Below, one piece after another: positions 48,323-58,165 of a stretch of 64,000 nucleotides of DNA. The notes below the pieces were generated by a model. That model saw nothing but the letters and a program-made list of their open reading frames with translations. It was not told the origin of the DNA and did no database searches. Origin of the DNA: Rhizobiales bacterium UBA3584 (GTDB lineage: Bacteria; Pseudomonadota; Alphaproteobacteria; Rhizobiales; Devosiaceae); assembly GCA_002375765.1 (NCBI GenBank), contig DFMV01000063.1, positions 62,001 through 126,000 of the forward strand, written 5' to 3'. Made by a program: the position numbers and the translations under genes. Numbering within the stretch: position 1 is the first letter of the stretch; each line of letters begins with the position of its first letter.

Positions 48323-49377
48323 TGGACACCCCCAGCAACGAGCCCGGGATGGAATTCGGCGACCTCGCGTCGCGGTTGCCGCAGATTGGTGCCATGGGCA
48401 ACTGCCCATTCGGCCTCCACCCCGCTTGCCTGTTCCGCAATGATCCCCGCGATAAGCGGCGCCAGGATCAGATCGAGCGTTCCGAGCCCGGCGACAACGA
48501 AGATCTTGTCGCGTCGCGTGGGGCCGAGCACCGGCGCGCCATCATGGGAAAAAAGCCGCGTAAGGCTGGTCCGGGCGGCCAGGCGCGGGGCGGGGTCCAG
48601 CGACAGGCAATCTGCAATGCGATCCAGGGCCCTGCCATCGTCGTTGCGGGCCGCGGCGCGGATGGTGCCGTCGCCCGACTGGGCAAAGACGGTTCCTGTA
48701 TCGAGATCGAAGCCGGCCCGGTATCGTCCAGGGCGCTGTGGGGCCGTCTCGATGCCGGCCCAATGTTCGATGCGCGCGAACTTGGAAATTTCATCGGCGT
48801 CCAGCCATTCCATAATGGCGGTATCATCGGCCAGGATCACCTGATCGATGGACGTGGTTCCGAACTGGGCGCTGCCATCGCGGCGAATCTTGAGCCCATC
48901 GAGGGAATTGAGCACCGCCACATTGGCTGCGGCAAGCCAGGACGGCGAGGCACGATAGAGGGCAGCGGCATCGATCAACCGGACATCACGCAGCCCCATG
49001 AAGGTGCCGTTGGCATCTTTTTCGATCGGATCGGCGGGATAGCGGAAGCCTTGGGCGCTATGGCGCATATGGCTCAGCGCCACGATCGCTTCGGCCGATC
49101 GCGCCAGGACGCGGATGTCTATCCGCTCACCGATGGTGGGCACGATGCGCGAGAGGCGCCGCAAGGCAGGCCGGGTGTGGTTCAAAAGGATCGACCAGGT
49201 TTCCGGTCGTGTAACAGGCGCAAATGACAGCGAGGGAAGGGCGCGCAGGGCGTAGGGATTGGCCGGTGGGCTGAGCAGCACAATTGCTCGTGAATGGTCA
49301 GACGCCAAAAGCCCTGCTAGAAGCCACGCAAAAGGGGAGGCGCCGACCACGGCAATGGTTTTGACTTGCTCGGTCAT
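48319..49377 (-). CDS. FAD-dependent oxidoreductase, SoxB/DAO-like partner
   Basis: This 352-aa protein begins with a Rossmann dinucleotide loop VVGASPFAWLLAGLLASD (GxSxxx-type, less conserved than the usual GxGxxG) and ends with a DAO-like block HDGAPVLGPTRRDKIFVVAGLGTLDLILAPLIAGIIAEQASG. This fits a DAO-family subunit partner for the SoxA-like gene. The N-terminal FAD loop is divergent, so tight FAD binding is uncertain. ATG 49377 has GGGACGGAC upstream. The pair is translationally coupled and isolated from other amine-degradation genes. Confidence 0.65.
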   Translation of the reverse strand: MTEQVKTIAVVGASPFAWLLAGLLASDHSRAIVLLSPPANPYALRALPSLSFAPVTRPETWSILLNHTRPALRRLSRIVPTIGERIDIRVLARSAEAIVALSHMRHSAQGFRYPADPIEKDANGTFMGLRDVRLIDAAALYRASPSWLAAANVAVLNSLDGLKIRRDGSAQFGTTSIDQVILADDTAIMEWLDADEISKFARIEHWAGIETAPQRPGRYRAGFDLDTGTVFAQSGDGTIRAAARNDDGRALDRIADCLSLDPAPRLAARTSLTRLFSHDGAPVLGPTRRDKIFVVAGLGTLDLILAPLIAGIIAEQASGVEAEWAVAHGTNLRQPRREVAEFHPGLVAGGVQ

Positions 49378-49519
49378 GTCCGTCCCGTCCGGCCCCTCAC
49401 TCTGCGGTGCCGATCGGCGCCAAGGTGCGGCAAAGCGCGCTCCAATCGCTGACTGCAATCTGCACGAGTTTGGCCTATAGAAACGGCATCTCATTGGTTT
49501 TCAAGGGTTAGTCTCACAC

Positions 49520-50602
49520 TTGTTCTGGATTTTCGCGATATTGCTGGTTGTGGCGAGCCTTGGCGCTTTGGCTTGGGGGCTGCGCACGCCGCCGCACGCC
49601 ACAGGAACGGGCGAGAGCCCCGACGCGGCACGCGCCTTTTTCCGCCACCAGCTAGAGGGAATTGACCGCGATCTCGAAGCGGGCCGACTTTCGGCCGACG
49701 AAGCGACAGCAGCGCGGGCGGAACTGGCGCGCGAAGTGATGCTGCATGAAAAAGAGGGCGGGGCGCAAAAGAGCGGGCGCGGCGGCCGGATAATCATGCT
49801 TGCGAGTTTGCCGGTCGTCGCGGCAGCAAGCCTGGGACTTTACGCCTGGATCGGCCGCGCGGATTTGCCGGCCCTTCCGCTGGCCGAACGTGAACCGCCA
49901 ACCCAGATATCGGCCAGCGATATCGAGGCGGCTGTGGCGACCGTGGAAGCACAGATGGAGCAGACGCCCGACGATGTGCGCGGATGGCTGGTCCTGGCCC
50001 CCATCTATATGGAACAGGGCCGTTTTGCCGAGGCCGCCAACGCCTGGCGCCGTATTATGGCGCTTGAGCCGCCGACGGCGGACCGGGAAACCAATCTGGC
50101 CGAAGCCCTGATACTGGGCAATGACGGCGTGGCCAGCGAGGAAGCGATGACGCTTTTGCGCAGCGCGGTGGAGGCGGACCCGATTCACGTCCGTTCGCGC
50201 TTCTATCTGGCTGGTCAATTGACCCAATCGGGTCAATATGAGGAGGCTGTGGCGCTCTGGGAAGAATTGCTGGGCCTTGCCACCGGCGAGGAGGCCTGGG
50301 TCGACACGGCGCGTTCGGGCCTGGTGGCCGCGCAGGCAGGGCTTGAGAGCGGAACATTGGGTCAGAGCGAGCCCGACGCAACAATGGACGTGATGATCCG
50401 CGGCATGGTCGACGGGCTCGCCGCCCGGCTGTACGACGAAGGCGGCAGCCCGGCCGAATGGATACAGCTGGTGCGCTCGCGCATCGAGCTGGATGGCGAG
50501 GATGCGGCGCTGGCCGACCTCGAACGCGGTCTTGCCGCACTTTCAGGGCAGGACAGGCTGGCGCTCGAGGATTTCGGGCGCGAAGCGGGATTGATGGAGT
50601 AA
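49520..50602 (+). CDS. ccmI: cytochrome c maturation protein CcmI (CycH)
   Basis: This 360-aa membrane protein holds apocytochrome c for haem attachment. Two N-terminal helices (LFWIFAILLVVASLGALAWG and IIMLASLPVVAAASLGLYAW) flank a cytosolic leucine-zipper-like loop (FFRHQLEGIDRDLEAGRLSADEA). The periplasmic part has TPR repeats (DDVRGWLVLAPIYMEQGRFAEAANAWRRI, PIHVRSRFYLAGQLTQSGQYEEAV). The start is TTG at 49520; no ATG or GTG lies in frame before it. It is the first gene of the ccmIEFH operon (rhizobial cycHJKL). Confidence 0.92.
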   Translation: MFWIFAILLVVASLGALAWGLRTPPHATGTGESPDAARAFFRHQLEGIDRDLEAGRLSADEATAARAELAREVMLHEKEGGAQKSGRGGRIIMLASLPVVAAASLGLYAWIGRADLPALPLAEREPPTQISASDIEAAVATVEAQMEQTPDDVRGWLVLAPIYMEQGRFAEAANAWRRIMALEPPTADRETNLAEALILGNDGVASEEAMTLLRSAVEADPIHVRSRFYLAGQLTQSGQYEEAVALWEELLGLATGEEAWVDTARSGLVAAQAGLESGTLGQSEPDATMDVMIRGMVDGLAARLYDEGGSPAEWIQLVRSRIELDGEDAALADLERGLAALSGQDRLALEDFGREAGLME

Positions 50603-50606
50603 GCCA

Positions 50607-51050
50607 ATGGCGTGGACACGCAAACAGAAACGCCTCGGCGTCATTGCCGGCCTCGGTGTCATTCTTGCGCTGGCGGCGGGGCTGATCCTGACCGCGCTGC
50701 GCGACCAGATCGTGTTTTTCTATTCCCCCACCGAGATTGCCGAGGCGGGCATAGCGCCGGGAACGCCGATCCGGCTGGGAGGGCTTGTGCTCGAGGGCAG
50801 CTGGCAACAGGATGGTGAGAACAACGTGTTTGTCGTCCATGACGGCGCCGGCGAGATGACCGCGCACTATACCGGCATTCTGCCCGACCTGTTCCGGGAA
50901 GGGCAGGGTGTTGTGGCCGAGGGCAGCGTGCAGGCCGACGGCACCTTCCTGGCCACCAATGTGCTCGCCAAGCATGACGAAACCTACATGCCCCGTGAAG
51001 TGGCCGACTCGCTACGCGAGCAAGGCGTCTGGCAGGGCGAGGAAGGATAG
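50607..51050 (+). CDS. ccmE: haem chaperone CcmE (CycJ)
   Basis: This 147-aa periplasmic membrane-anchored protein carries haem covalently on His123 in LAKHDETYMP (Tyr127 is the usual axial ligand) and passes it to CcmF. The N-terminal anchor is VIAGLGVILALAAGLILTAL. FYSPTEIAEAG and RLGGLVLEGSW are family blocks. It starts 4 nt after ccmI and 7 nt before ccmF, as expected for the operon. Confidence 0.95.
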   Translation: MAWTRKQKRLGVIAGLGVILALAAGLILTALRDQIVFFYSPTEIAEAGIAPGTPIRLGGLVLEGSWQQDGENNVFVVHDGAGEMTAHYTGILPDLFREGQGVVAEGSVQADGTFLATNVLAKHDETYMPREVADSLREQGVWQGEEG

Positions 51051-51056
51051 CGCAGC

Positions 51057-53033
51057 GTGACCATCGAACTGGGACATTTCGCCTTCGTTCTGGCCTTCGT
51101 TCTGGCCATCGTCCAGGCCGGGGCCGGCTTTGCGTTCTGGCGCGGCAGCGCGTTGGCGCAACGGTTCGTTTCGCAGGCGGCGATATTGCAGTTCGCGCTT
51201 GTCGGGTTGGCCTTCGCAGCGCTGGTTTCAGCGTTCGCCGTTGATGATTTTTCGGTGCGGCTGGTGGTTGAGCACTCCCATTCGCTCCAACCCATGCTCT
51301 ACAAGATCACCAGCACCTGGGGGAACCACGAAGGTTCCATGCTGCTGTTTGTTTTCATCCTGACCCTGTTCGGGGCGGCGGTGGCGGCGTTCGGGCGCAA
51401 TCTGCCCGATGACCTGAAAACGCTGGTGCTCTCCAATCAGGGACTCATGGTCGCCGCGTTTTCCGGCTTTGTGCTGTTTACCTCGAACCCGTTCTGGCGA
51501 CTGGATCCGGCGCCGTTCAATGGCACCGAACTCAATCCCGTGCTCCAGGATATCGGCCTGGCCATCCACCCCCCGCTGCTCTATCTGGGCTATGTCGGGT
51601 TCTCGATCTGCTTTTCCTTTGCGGTGGCCGCCCTGGTTTCCGGGCGGATCGATGCGGCCTGGGCCCGCTGGGTGCGGCCATGGACGCTGGCCAGCTGGTC
51701 GTTTCTGACGCTCGGGATCGCCATGGGCTCGTACTGGGCCTATTACGAGCTTGGTTGGGGCGGCTGGTGGTTCTGGGATCCGGTGGAAAACGCCAGTTTC
51801 ATGCCCTGGCTGGCCGGAACGGCGCTGCTCCATTCAGCCATCGTCATGGAAAAGCGCAACGCGCTGAAGATCTGGACGATCTTTCTGGCCATTATCACGT
51901 TTTCACTGAGCCTGCTCGGCACGTTCCTCGTGCGCTCGGGCATCCTGACCTCGGTACATTCGTTCGCTTCGGACCCAACGCGCGGCATTATCATCCTGGC
52001 CATGCTGGCGGCCTTTATCGGCGGCGCGTTCGCGCTGTTTGCGCTGCGCGCTTCCACATTGCGCCATGGTGGCCTGTTTGCGCCGATCAGCCGCGAAGGC
52101 GCTTTGATCCTCAACAATCTGTTTCTTTCGGCGGCTACGGCGGGCGTTCTGATCGGGACGCTTTATCCGCTGGTCCTCGAAGCCCTGACCGGCGCGCGAA
52201 TTACCGTTGGCGCCCCGTTCTTCGATCTGACGTTCGGGGCGCTGATGGTGCCGTTGTTGTTGCTGATCCCGTTCGGCCCGTTCCTCGCCTGGAAGAGGGG
52301 CGATCTGGTTGCCGTGGGCCAAAGGCTTTTTGCGGCGATGATCGCGACACTGGTCCTTACGCTTCTGGTCTTCGGCTTTATGGGCTTTCCGATTTCTCTC
52401 GCTCCCATCGGGCTGGGCATCGGCATCTGGGTCATGGTCGGCGCCATTGCCGAACTGGCCGAGCGAGCCGCCATCGGCAAGACGAAATGGGCACAGAGCT
52501 GGCAGCGGCTCAAGGGGCTGCCCAAGACCGCATGGTCGACGGCTATCGCCCATTTCGGCGTGGGGGTTTCGGTGATCGGCATTGTCTGCGCCACGGCGTT
52601 CCAGACTGAGATCGTCACTTCGATGCAGGCCGGGGAAGCCGTCGATATCGCAGGGTATTCAATCTCCTATCAGGGTGAAACTCACATCGAAGGCCCGAAC
52701 TTTTCCGCCGACCGGGGCGCTTTCCTGATCGACGCGCCCTGGGGCCGTGACAGGCAATTGACCTCCGAGCGCCGCGTTTACGCGGTGAGCGGCACGCCGA
52801 CCACCGAGGCAGGGATCGCCACCTACGGTTTCAGCCAGATGTATGTGCAGTTCGGCGAGCGCTTCGGCGAGGATGGTCGGGTCGTGCGCCTGTGGCACAA
52901 GCCGTTCGTGCTGTTGATCTGGCTGGGCACCGCTCTGATGGCGGGGGCTGGCTTTCTGTCCCTGAGCGATCGGCGCATGCGGATCGGCGCGCCCGCCAAG
53001 TCCAAAGCCAAGCAAGCGGAGGCGGGGCAGTGA
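51057..53033 (+). CDS. ccmF: cytochrome c haem lyase subunit CcmF (CycK)
   Basis: This 658-aa protein with about 14 membrane helices attaches haem to apocytochrome. The WWD haem-handling segment [20 protein letters not shown] is clear, as are the His-bearing loops [13 protein letters not shown] and [11 protein letters not shown]. The start is GTG at 51057. The stop overlaps ccmH's GTG (GTGA), showing coupling. Confidence 0.96.
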   Translation: MTIELGHFAFVLAFVLAIVQAGAGFAFWRGSALAQRFVSQAAILQFALVGLAFAALVSAFAVDDFSVRLVVEHSHSLQPMLYKITSTWGNHEGSMLLFVFILTLFGAAVAAFGRNLPDDLKTLVLSNQGLMVAAFSGFVLFTSNPFWRLDPAPFNGTELNPVLQDIGLAIHPPLLYLGYVGFSICFSFAVAALVSGRIDAAWARWVRPWTLASWSFLTLGIAMGSYWAYYELGWGGWWFWDPVENASFMPWLAGTALLHSAIVMEKRNALKIWTIFLAIITFSLSLLGTFLVRSGILTSVHSFASDPTRGIIILAMLAAFIGGAFALFALRASTLRHGGLFAPISREGALILNNLFLSAATAGVLIGTLYPLVLEALTGARITVGAPFFDLTFGALMVPLLLLIPFGPFLAWKRGDLVAVGQRLFAAMIATLVLTLLVFGFMGFPISLAPIGLGIGIWVMVGAIAELAERAAIGKTKWAQSWQRLKGLPKTAWSTAIAHFGVGVSVIGIVCATAFQTEIVTSMQAGEAVDIAGYSISYQGETHIEGPNFSADRGAFLIDAPWGRDRQLTSERRVYAVSGTPTTEAGIATYGFSQMYVQFGERFGEDGRVVRLWHKPFVLLIWLGTALMAGAGFLSLSDRRMRIGAPAKSKAKQAEAGQ

Positions 53034-53494
53034 AGCGCCTGATCTTGGCTCTTTCGGTATTGCTGGCATTGATGCTGCCCATGACGGCAAGCGCAGTGCA
53101 ACCCGACGAAGTGCTCGACAATCCCGTTCTCGAACAGCGGGCGCGGTCGATATCGGGCAATCTGCGCTGCCTTGTGTGCCAGAACCAGTCCATCGACGAT
53201 TCCGACGCCGAACTGGCGCGCGACCTGCGGTTGTTGGTGCGCGAGAGGCTGGTGGCGGGTGATACCGATACCGAGGTCTATGATTTCGTCGTCGCGCGCT
53301 ACGGGGAATTCGTACTGCTCAATCCGGTCTTTGGGGGGCACACGGTCTTTCTCTGGGTGGCCACACCCATTCTGCTGGGCAGTGGACTGATCGTTCTGGC
53401 CATCTGGGCCGTTCGCCGCCGCAAGACCGTAACAGGCAAGCCCGGTCTATCCTCCGAGGAAGAAAAGGCGCTCGAAAGACTGCGCAAGAGTTAG
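53030..53494 (+). CDS. ccmH: cytochrome c maturation thiol oxidoreductase CcmH (CycL)
   Basis: This 154-aa periplasmic protein reduces apocytochrome cysteines. A signal peptide ends near ASAVQ (residue 23). The active site is [11 protein letters not shown] with Cys47 and Cys50. A C-terminal anchor ([24 protein letters not shown]) follows. A GTG start at 53030 overlaps ccmF. No ccmG/dsbE gene lies in the operon, as is usual in Rhizobiales. Confidence 0.94.
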   Translation: MKRLILALSVLLALMLPMTASAVQPDEVLDNPVLEQRARSISGNLRCLVCQNQSIDDSDAELARDLRLLVRERLVAGDTDTEVYDFVVARYGEFVLLNPVFGGHTVFLWVATPILLGSGLIVLAIWAVRRRKTVTGKPGLSSEEEKALERLRKS

Positions 53495-53592
53495 GGGTAG
53501 GACCTGGATTTACCGCACTGCGGAAACCCAAACCTTACGCGCGCTTGTGCTTGGTGACGGCCTCTGCCATCAAAAGGCAGGGAGCCTGCCAT

Positions 53593-54351
53593 ATGAATTT
53601 CGACATTGCTCAAGTCTTGCCGGACGGCCTTTCCTTGTGGGTCGCGCTGACGCTGGTTGCCGTCAGTTTCGTCGCGTCGATGATAACCGCCTTGTTCTCA
53701 CTGGGCGGCGGTATTGCAATGCTGGCGACGCTCGGGTTGTTTTTTCCGCCAGCCGTAGTCGTTCCCGTCCATGGTCTGGTTCAGCTTGGCTCCAATGGCG
53801 GCCGCGCCGTCGTCCAGCGCGCCCATATCCAGTGGCGTCTGATGGTCTGGTTCGGCGCGGGAAGCGTGCTGGGCATCGTTCTGGGTGGGAGTCTTGCGGT
53901 GTCGATCCCCGAAGCGCTGTTCCAGGCGGTGATCGGGCTGTTCATCCTCTATTGCGTGTGGGTGCCCCAACCGCGCGTGACGGGACGCGGACCTGTTGCC
54001 GACTTTGCAGCGGGCACGATCATTGGCGGGATCGGCATGTTCGTCGGCGCCGTGGGGCCGCTGGTCGCCAATTTCCTGCGCAAGCTCGATGACCGCCGAC
54101 AATTGATCGCGACCCAGGCGAGCCTGATGACGCTCAACAACACTGCCAAGGCGATCACCTTTACTCTTTTCGGCTTTGCGTTCGCGCAATACCTCCCCTT
54201 GGTCCTTGCCATGATCCTGACCGGTTTTCTGGGGACGATCATCGGCAGTCGCATCCTGGACAAGGTATCCGAGGTTACTTTCCGCAGGGGGTTCAAGTTG
54301 ATTTTGACGCTGATGGCGCTCGAAATGCTCAGGCAGGCGATATGGGGCTAG
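53593..54351 (+). CDS. TauE/SafE-family membrane exporter/permease
   Basis: This 252-aa protein has seven to eight membrane helices and the family blocks SLGGGIAMLATLGLFFPPAVVVPVHGLVQLGSNGGRA and IGGIGMFVGAVGPLVANFL. The family moves sulfite or organosulfonates, though the substrate here cannot be read. ATG 53593 has GGGAG upstream. It is not coupled to ccmH, 98 bp away, nor to degP. Confidence 0.87.
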   Translation: MNFDIAQVLPDGLSLWVALTLVAVSFVASMITALFSLGGGIAMLATLGLFFPPAVVVPVHGLVQLGSNGGRAVVQRAHIQWRLMVWFGAGSVLGIVLGGSLAVSIPEALFQAVIGLFILYCVWVPQPRVTGRGPVADFAAGTIIGGIGMFVGAVGPLVANFLRKLDDRRQLIATQASLMTLNNTAKAITFTLFGFAFAQYLPLVLAMILTGFLGTIIGSRILDKVSEVTFRRGFKLILTLMALEMLRQAIWG

Positions 54352-54500
54352 TGCGCTTGATCGGAACGGCTTTCAGTCACGATTTGGCCCACTCCATTAC
54401 CAAGATTTAATCTGCATGCAACTGTGCGGAAACCTCGCGCGTATTACATAGACGCCAACAGCAGAAATGAACTGCGTGTAACAGAGAGGATTTTTCCAAT

Positions 54501-56021
54501 ATGTCCAACATGCTTTCTACGCCGAAGCGCAAGTGGGTCGCCGCGTCTGCAATGGCAATGATTGTCGCGGCAGGTACGCTTGGCGCCGGCTTCGTCAACA
54601 CCCAGCCCGCAATTGCCCAGCAGGTGGGAACCAATGTCGGCTCGCCCCCCATGACCGGCTTTGCCGATCTGGTAGAGTCGGTTTCGCCGGCAGTCGTGTC
54701 TGTGCAGGTCAGCTCCGAGGTTCCTGTCCAGCAGGTCCAGCGTGGCCCCAACTTCCAGTTCGAATTCCCCGACCTGCCTGAAGATCATCCGCTGCGCCGC
54801 TTCTTCGAGCAGTTCGAAGAACCCTTCAATGCTCCGAACCCTGAGCGCCCCAACCGCCCGCGCGAATTCATGCAGGCCGTGGGATCTGGCTTCATCATCT
54901 CGGCGGACGGCTACATCGTGACCAACAATCACGTCGTACAGGACGCCACCGAAGTGACCGTGCTGCTTGAGGACGACAGCGAGTTGGCTGTCGACATCAT
55001 CGGCACCGATCCGCGCACCGATCTGGCGCTGCTCAAGGTTCGCGAAGAGCGCAATGATCTGCCCTTCGTCGAATTTGCCACCGATGAGGCCCGTGTCGGG
55101 GACTGGGTGGTCGCCGTTGGTAACCCGTTCGGTCTTGGCGGCACGGTAACGGCTGGTATCGTTTCGGCCCGTGGCCGTGACATCAACGCCTCCTATTACG
55201 ACGATTTCCTTCAGATCGATGCTGCGGTGAACCGCGGCAATTCGGGCGGCCCCTCGTTCAATACCGAAGGTCGGGTGGTTGGCGTCAACACCGCCATCTT
55301 CTCGCCCTCGGGCGGCAATGTCGGTATTGCGTTCGCCATTCCGGCCTCGCTTGCACAGAGCGTGATTTCCCAGCTCCAGGAGACGGGCTTTGTGACCCGC
55401 GGCTTCCTGGGTGTGTCGCTTCAGGACCTCAATGACGATCTGGCGGATGCGCTCGGCCTCGCCAACTCCAACGGTGCGCTGGTTACCCAGCCCATCGAAG
55501 GCGCACCGGCTGCTGCTGCCGGTGTCGAATCCGGCGACGTCATCGTCTCGGTCAACGGCGAGGGTGTAAACACGGCACGCGAGCTTTCGCGGTTGATTTC
55601 CCAGCAGTCGCCGGGCTCCGACGTCAAGCTCGGTATCATTCGCGATGGCGAGGAACTCGACATCACAGTGACCCTCGATCGTCTCGAGGAAGACGAAGAA
55701 GCCGCTCCGACGCCCCAGGCTCCGGCGGAAGAAGCCGAACCCGAAACAACAAGCTCGTCGATCGGAGTGACGGTGATCCCCAATGAAGACGGAGACGGGT
55801 TGGTGGTCGATTCCATCGAAGCCGACAGTGTGGCGGCCTCTCGCGGTCTGATGCCCGGTGACGTGATCGAGCAGGCCAATGGCGGTGCGGTGTCCTCGCC
55901 TGAGGACTTCGAAGCTGCCATCGACGCTGCCCGGAGCGAGGGCAAGTCCGCGGTCTCCCTGCGAGTGTCTCGCGACGGCGTGGTTCGCTTCGTGGGCGTC
56001 CCGCTTGAGATCGAAGAGTAA
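54501..56021 (+). CDS. degP: DegP/HtrA-family periplasmic serine protease
   Basis: This 506-aa chaperone-protease clears misfolded periplasmic proteins. After a signal peptide to about AIAQ (residue 40) the trypsin-like domain has the triad His144 (TNNHVV), Asp174 (RTDLALL) and Ser248 (GNSGGPSF). Two PDZ domains follow: GFVTRGFLGVSLQDLNDDLADALG and the C-terminal one ending SLRVSRDGVVRFVGVPLEIEE. An acidic, Glu-rich linker lies between them. Unlike E. coli DegP, the chain is followed by a two-component system that may sense envelope stress. A terminator separates them. Confidence 0.95.
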   Translation: MSNMLSTPKRKWVAASAMAMIVAAGTLGAGFVNTQPAIAQQVGTNVGSPPMTGFADLVESVSPAVVSVQVSSEVPVQQVQRGPNFQFEFPDLPEDHPLRRFFEQFEEPFNAPNPERPNRPREFMQAVGSGFIISADGYIVTNNHVVQDATEVTVLLEDDSELAVDIIGTDPRTDLALLKVREERNDLPFVEFATDEARVGDWVVAVGNPFGLGGTVTAGIVSARGRDINASYYDDFLQIDAAVNRGNSGGPSFNTEGRVVGVNTAIFSPSGGNVGIAFAIPASLAQSVISQLQETGFVTRGFLGVSLQDLNDDLADALGLANSNGALVTQPIEGAPAAAAGVESGDVIVSVNGEGVNTARELSRLISQQSPGSDVKLGIIRDGEELDITVTLDRLEEDEEAAPTPQAPAEEAEPETTSSSIGVTVIPNEDGDGLVVDSIEADSVAASRGLMPGDVIEQANGGAVSSPEDFEAAIDAARSEGKSAVSLRVSRDGVVRFVGVPLEIEE

Positions 56022-56029
56022 GAACCGAT

Positions 56030-56061
56030 GGGATCGGCCCTCTGTGGGCCGGTCCCTTTTT
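56030..56061 (+). terminator. terminator between degP and the response regulator
   Basis: GGGATCGGCCC (56030-56040) pairs with GGGCCGGTCCC (56046-56056), one wobble, around TCTGT and is followed by TTTTT. The regulator's GTG is only 13 bp beyond, so it could act as a partial attenuator. Confidence 0.88.
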
Positions 56062-56073
56062 CGGGGGCGTTCA

Positions 56074-56745
56074 GTGAAGATATTGCTTATCGAAGATGAC
56101 CGCGAAGCGGCGTCCTACCTTATTCAGGCCCTCGATGAATGCGGCCACGTCACCCACCATGCCAGCGACGGCGAGACCGGTTTCGCCATGGCGTCGGGCA
56201 TGGAATATGATGTCTTGATCATCGACCGCATGCTGCCCCGCCGCGACGGCCTTTCGATCATAGAATCCCTTCGGGCCGAGGACGACAACACACCGGTCCT
56301 TATCCTGTCGGCGCTTGGAGAGGTCGACGATCGCGTCACCGGCTTGCGCGCCGGTGGTGACGATTATCTCGTCAAACCCTACGCTTTTTCCGAACTTCTC
56401 GCCCGCATCGAGGTCATGGCGCGCCGGTCTGCTCCGAGCGAGGCAGCCACTTCATATCAGGTGGGAGATCTGACGCTGGATCGTTTGTCGCGCAAGGTCG
56501 AGCGGGCAAACGAAACCATTCTCCTCCAGCCGCGCGAATTCCGCCTGCTCGAATATCTCATGAAGAACGCCGGCCGGGTCGTGACCCGGACCATGCTGCT
56601 CGAAAATGTCTGGGACTACCACTTCGATCCCCAGACCAATGTGATCGACGTGCATATGTCGCGGCTGCGCGGCAAGGTGGATAAGGGTCATCAACGCCAG
56701 CTGCTGCAGACCGTGCGCGGCGCCGGATACATGATCCGTGACTGA
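56074..56745 (+). CDS. OmpR-family response regulator
   Basis: This 223-aa regulator has receiver Asp51 in LIIDRMLPRRDG, switch Lys in DDYLVKPYAFSELLARI, and a winged helix (LLQPREFRLLEYLMKNAGRVVTRTMLLENVWDYHF, HMSRLRGKVDKGHQRQLLQTVRGAGYMI). The start is GTG at 56074, just after the degP terminator. It overlaps the kinase gene by 8 nt. Neighbouring degP hints at envelope stress targets, not shown. Confidence 0.9.
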   Translation: MKILLIEDDREAASYLIQALDECGHVTHHASDGETGFAMASGMEYDVLIIDRMLPRRDGLSIIESLRAEDDNTPVLILSALGEVDDRVTGLRAGGDDYLVKPYAFSELLARIEVMARRSAPSEAATSYQVGDLTLDRLSRKVERANETILLQPREFRLLEYLMKNAGRVVTRTMLLENVWDYHFDPQTNVIDVHMSRLRGKVDKGHQRQLLQTVRGAGYMIRD

Positions 56746-58153
56746 CACGGCCCCCCGGACTTTTCGATTGCGCTCGCTGTGGCGGACCACCACGGTCCGG
56801 CTCACGGCGATGTTCATCGCGATCTTTGTGGGCTTTGCCATCGTGCTTTTGGGGCTGATTGCCTATCAGAGCGCCATCCAGATCCAGCGCGAGCAACTGC
56901 GCGATGTCGAGCGTGAGATCGTCCAGATACGTCTTCTGGCCAACCAGTCGGGCGTGCGCGCCGTGGCCTTTGCCGTCCAGAGGCTGGCCGACAGGCCAGG
57001 GCCGGGCATCTATTATCTTGGCGATCCTACCGGCGTCATGATCGCCGGCAATGTCACGGACTTTCCAGCGGTCGTCCTTGCCGAGCCTGGGCGTTACGAG
57101 CTCAATTACGAGCGTGGCCGGGAAATCTATGGCGGGCCCGAAGACGAGGTGCAGACGAGCGGTACGGCCATCGTGGAATCGCTCGAACTGCCCAACGGCC
57201 TGCGGCTGATCATCGGTCGGGATGTGGGAGAGCGGCGCGGGTTCAATGCCATTATCCTGCGGACGTTTTTCGGGGGCGTCATCGGAATCATTTTGCTTTC
57301 GGTTCTCGCCGGCGGACTGACGGCCCGCTATGTGCTGCGCCGCATTGACGCCATTACCGGGACGTCCAACAAGATCATGTCGGGCAATCTGTCCGAGCGC
57401 GTTCCGGTAACCGGCCGCAATGACGAGTTCGATGCCGTGGCCACGAGCCTTAACGCAATGCTCGAGCGCATCGAGCGGCTTATGGTGGGCCTCAAGGAAG
57501 TGACCGACAACGTTGCCCACGACCTCAAGACCCCGCTGACCCGCCTGCGCAACAAGGCCGAGGCGGCGCTGCGCAATCCCGATCCGGAGGCGCGGCGGGT
57601 GGCGCTCGAAACCACCATCGCCGAATCCGATCAGCTTATCCGCACCTTCAACGCGCTGCTGCTTATTGCGCGGGCTGAAGCGGGCACCTCGACCGGAGCC
57701 TTCTCCGACATAGATCTCAGTGAAGTGGTCGCCGATGTGGCTGAGCTCTATACGCCGGTGGCCGAAGACGCCGGCATGACGCTGGAAACCTCCATCGCCT
57801 CGGGAATCAGACTCGATGCGAACCGCGAACTTATCGGTCAAGCCCTTGTGAACCTTGTCGAAAACGCCATAAAGTACGGTCAGAGTTCCGAAGGCGGCAG
57901 GATAGCCATTTCTGCACGACGGGAAGCGGGGAGGATCGTCATTGAAGTCGCTGACAAGGGCCCCGGCATTCCCGAGGCGGACCGCACACGGGTCTTCGAG
58001 CGTTTCGCGCGACTGGAAGCCAGTCGCACCGAGCCGGGAGCGGGGCTGGGCCTGGCGTTGGTTTCGGCCGTCGTTCGTCTGCACAGGGGCGACATTCGGT
58101 TCGAGGACAACGGTCCTGGCGCAAGAGCCGTCATTACCTTCCCCGCGCCGTAA
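56738..58153 (+). CDS. sensor histidine kinase paired with the 56074 regulator
   Basis: This 471-aa kinase has two membrane helices (LTAMFIAIFVGFAIVLLGLIAY and FFGGVIGIILLSVLAGGLTARY) with a periplasmic domain of about 130 residues between them. HAMP follows, then the H-box NVAHDLKTPLTRLRNKAEA and ATPase motifs NLVENAIKYG, DKGPGIPEADRTRVFERFARLE and GAGLGLALVSAVV. It starts with GTG at 56738 inside the regulator's end. It is followed by glnE after 12 bp. Confidence 0.92.
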   Translation: MTDTAPRTFRLRSLWRTTTVRLTAMFIAIFVGFAIVLLGLIAYQSAIQIQREQLRDVEREIVQIRLLANQSGVRAVAFAVQRLADRPGPGIYYLGDPTGVMIAGNVTDFPAVVLAEPGRYELNYERGREIYGGPEDEVQTSGTAIVESLELPNGLRLIIGRDVGERRGFNAIILRTFFGGVIGIILLSVLAGGLTARYVLRRIDAITGTSNKIMSGNLSERVPVTGRNDEFDAVATSLNAMLERIERLMVGLKEVTDNVAHDLKTPLTRLRNKAEAALRNPDPEARRVALETTIAESDQLIRTFNALLLIARAEAGTSTGAFSDIDLSEVVADVAELYTPVAEDAGMTLETSIASGIRLDANRELIGQALVNLVENAIKYGQSSEGGRIAISARREAGRIVIEVADKGPGIPEADRTRVFERFARLEASRTEPGAGLGLALVSAVVRLHRGDIRFEDNGPGARAVITFPAP

Positions 58154-58165
58154 GGCGATTTTGTC

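Noticed and set aside
54363..54440. EcfG or RpoE-type promoter before degP
   Set aside because: A GGAAC occurs at 54363 but no CGTT lies at the required spacing.
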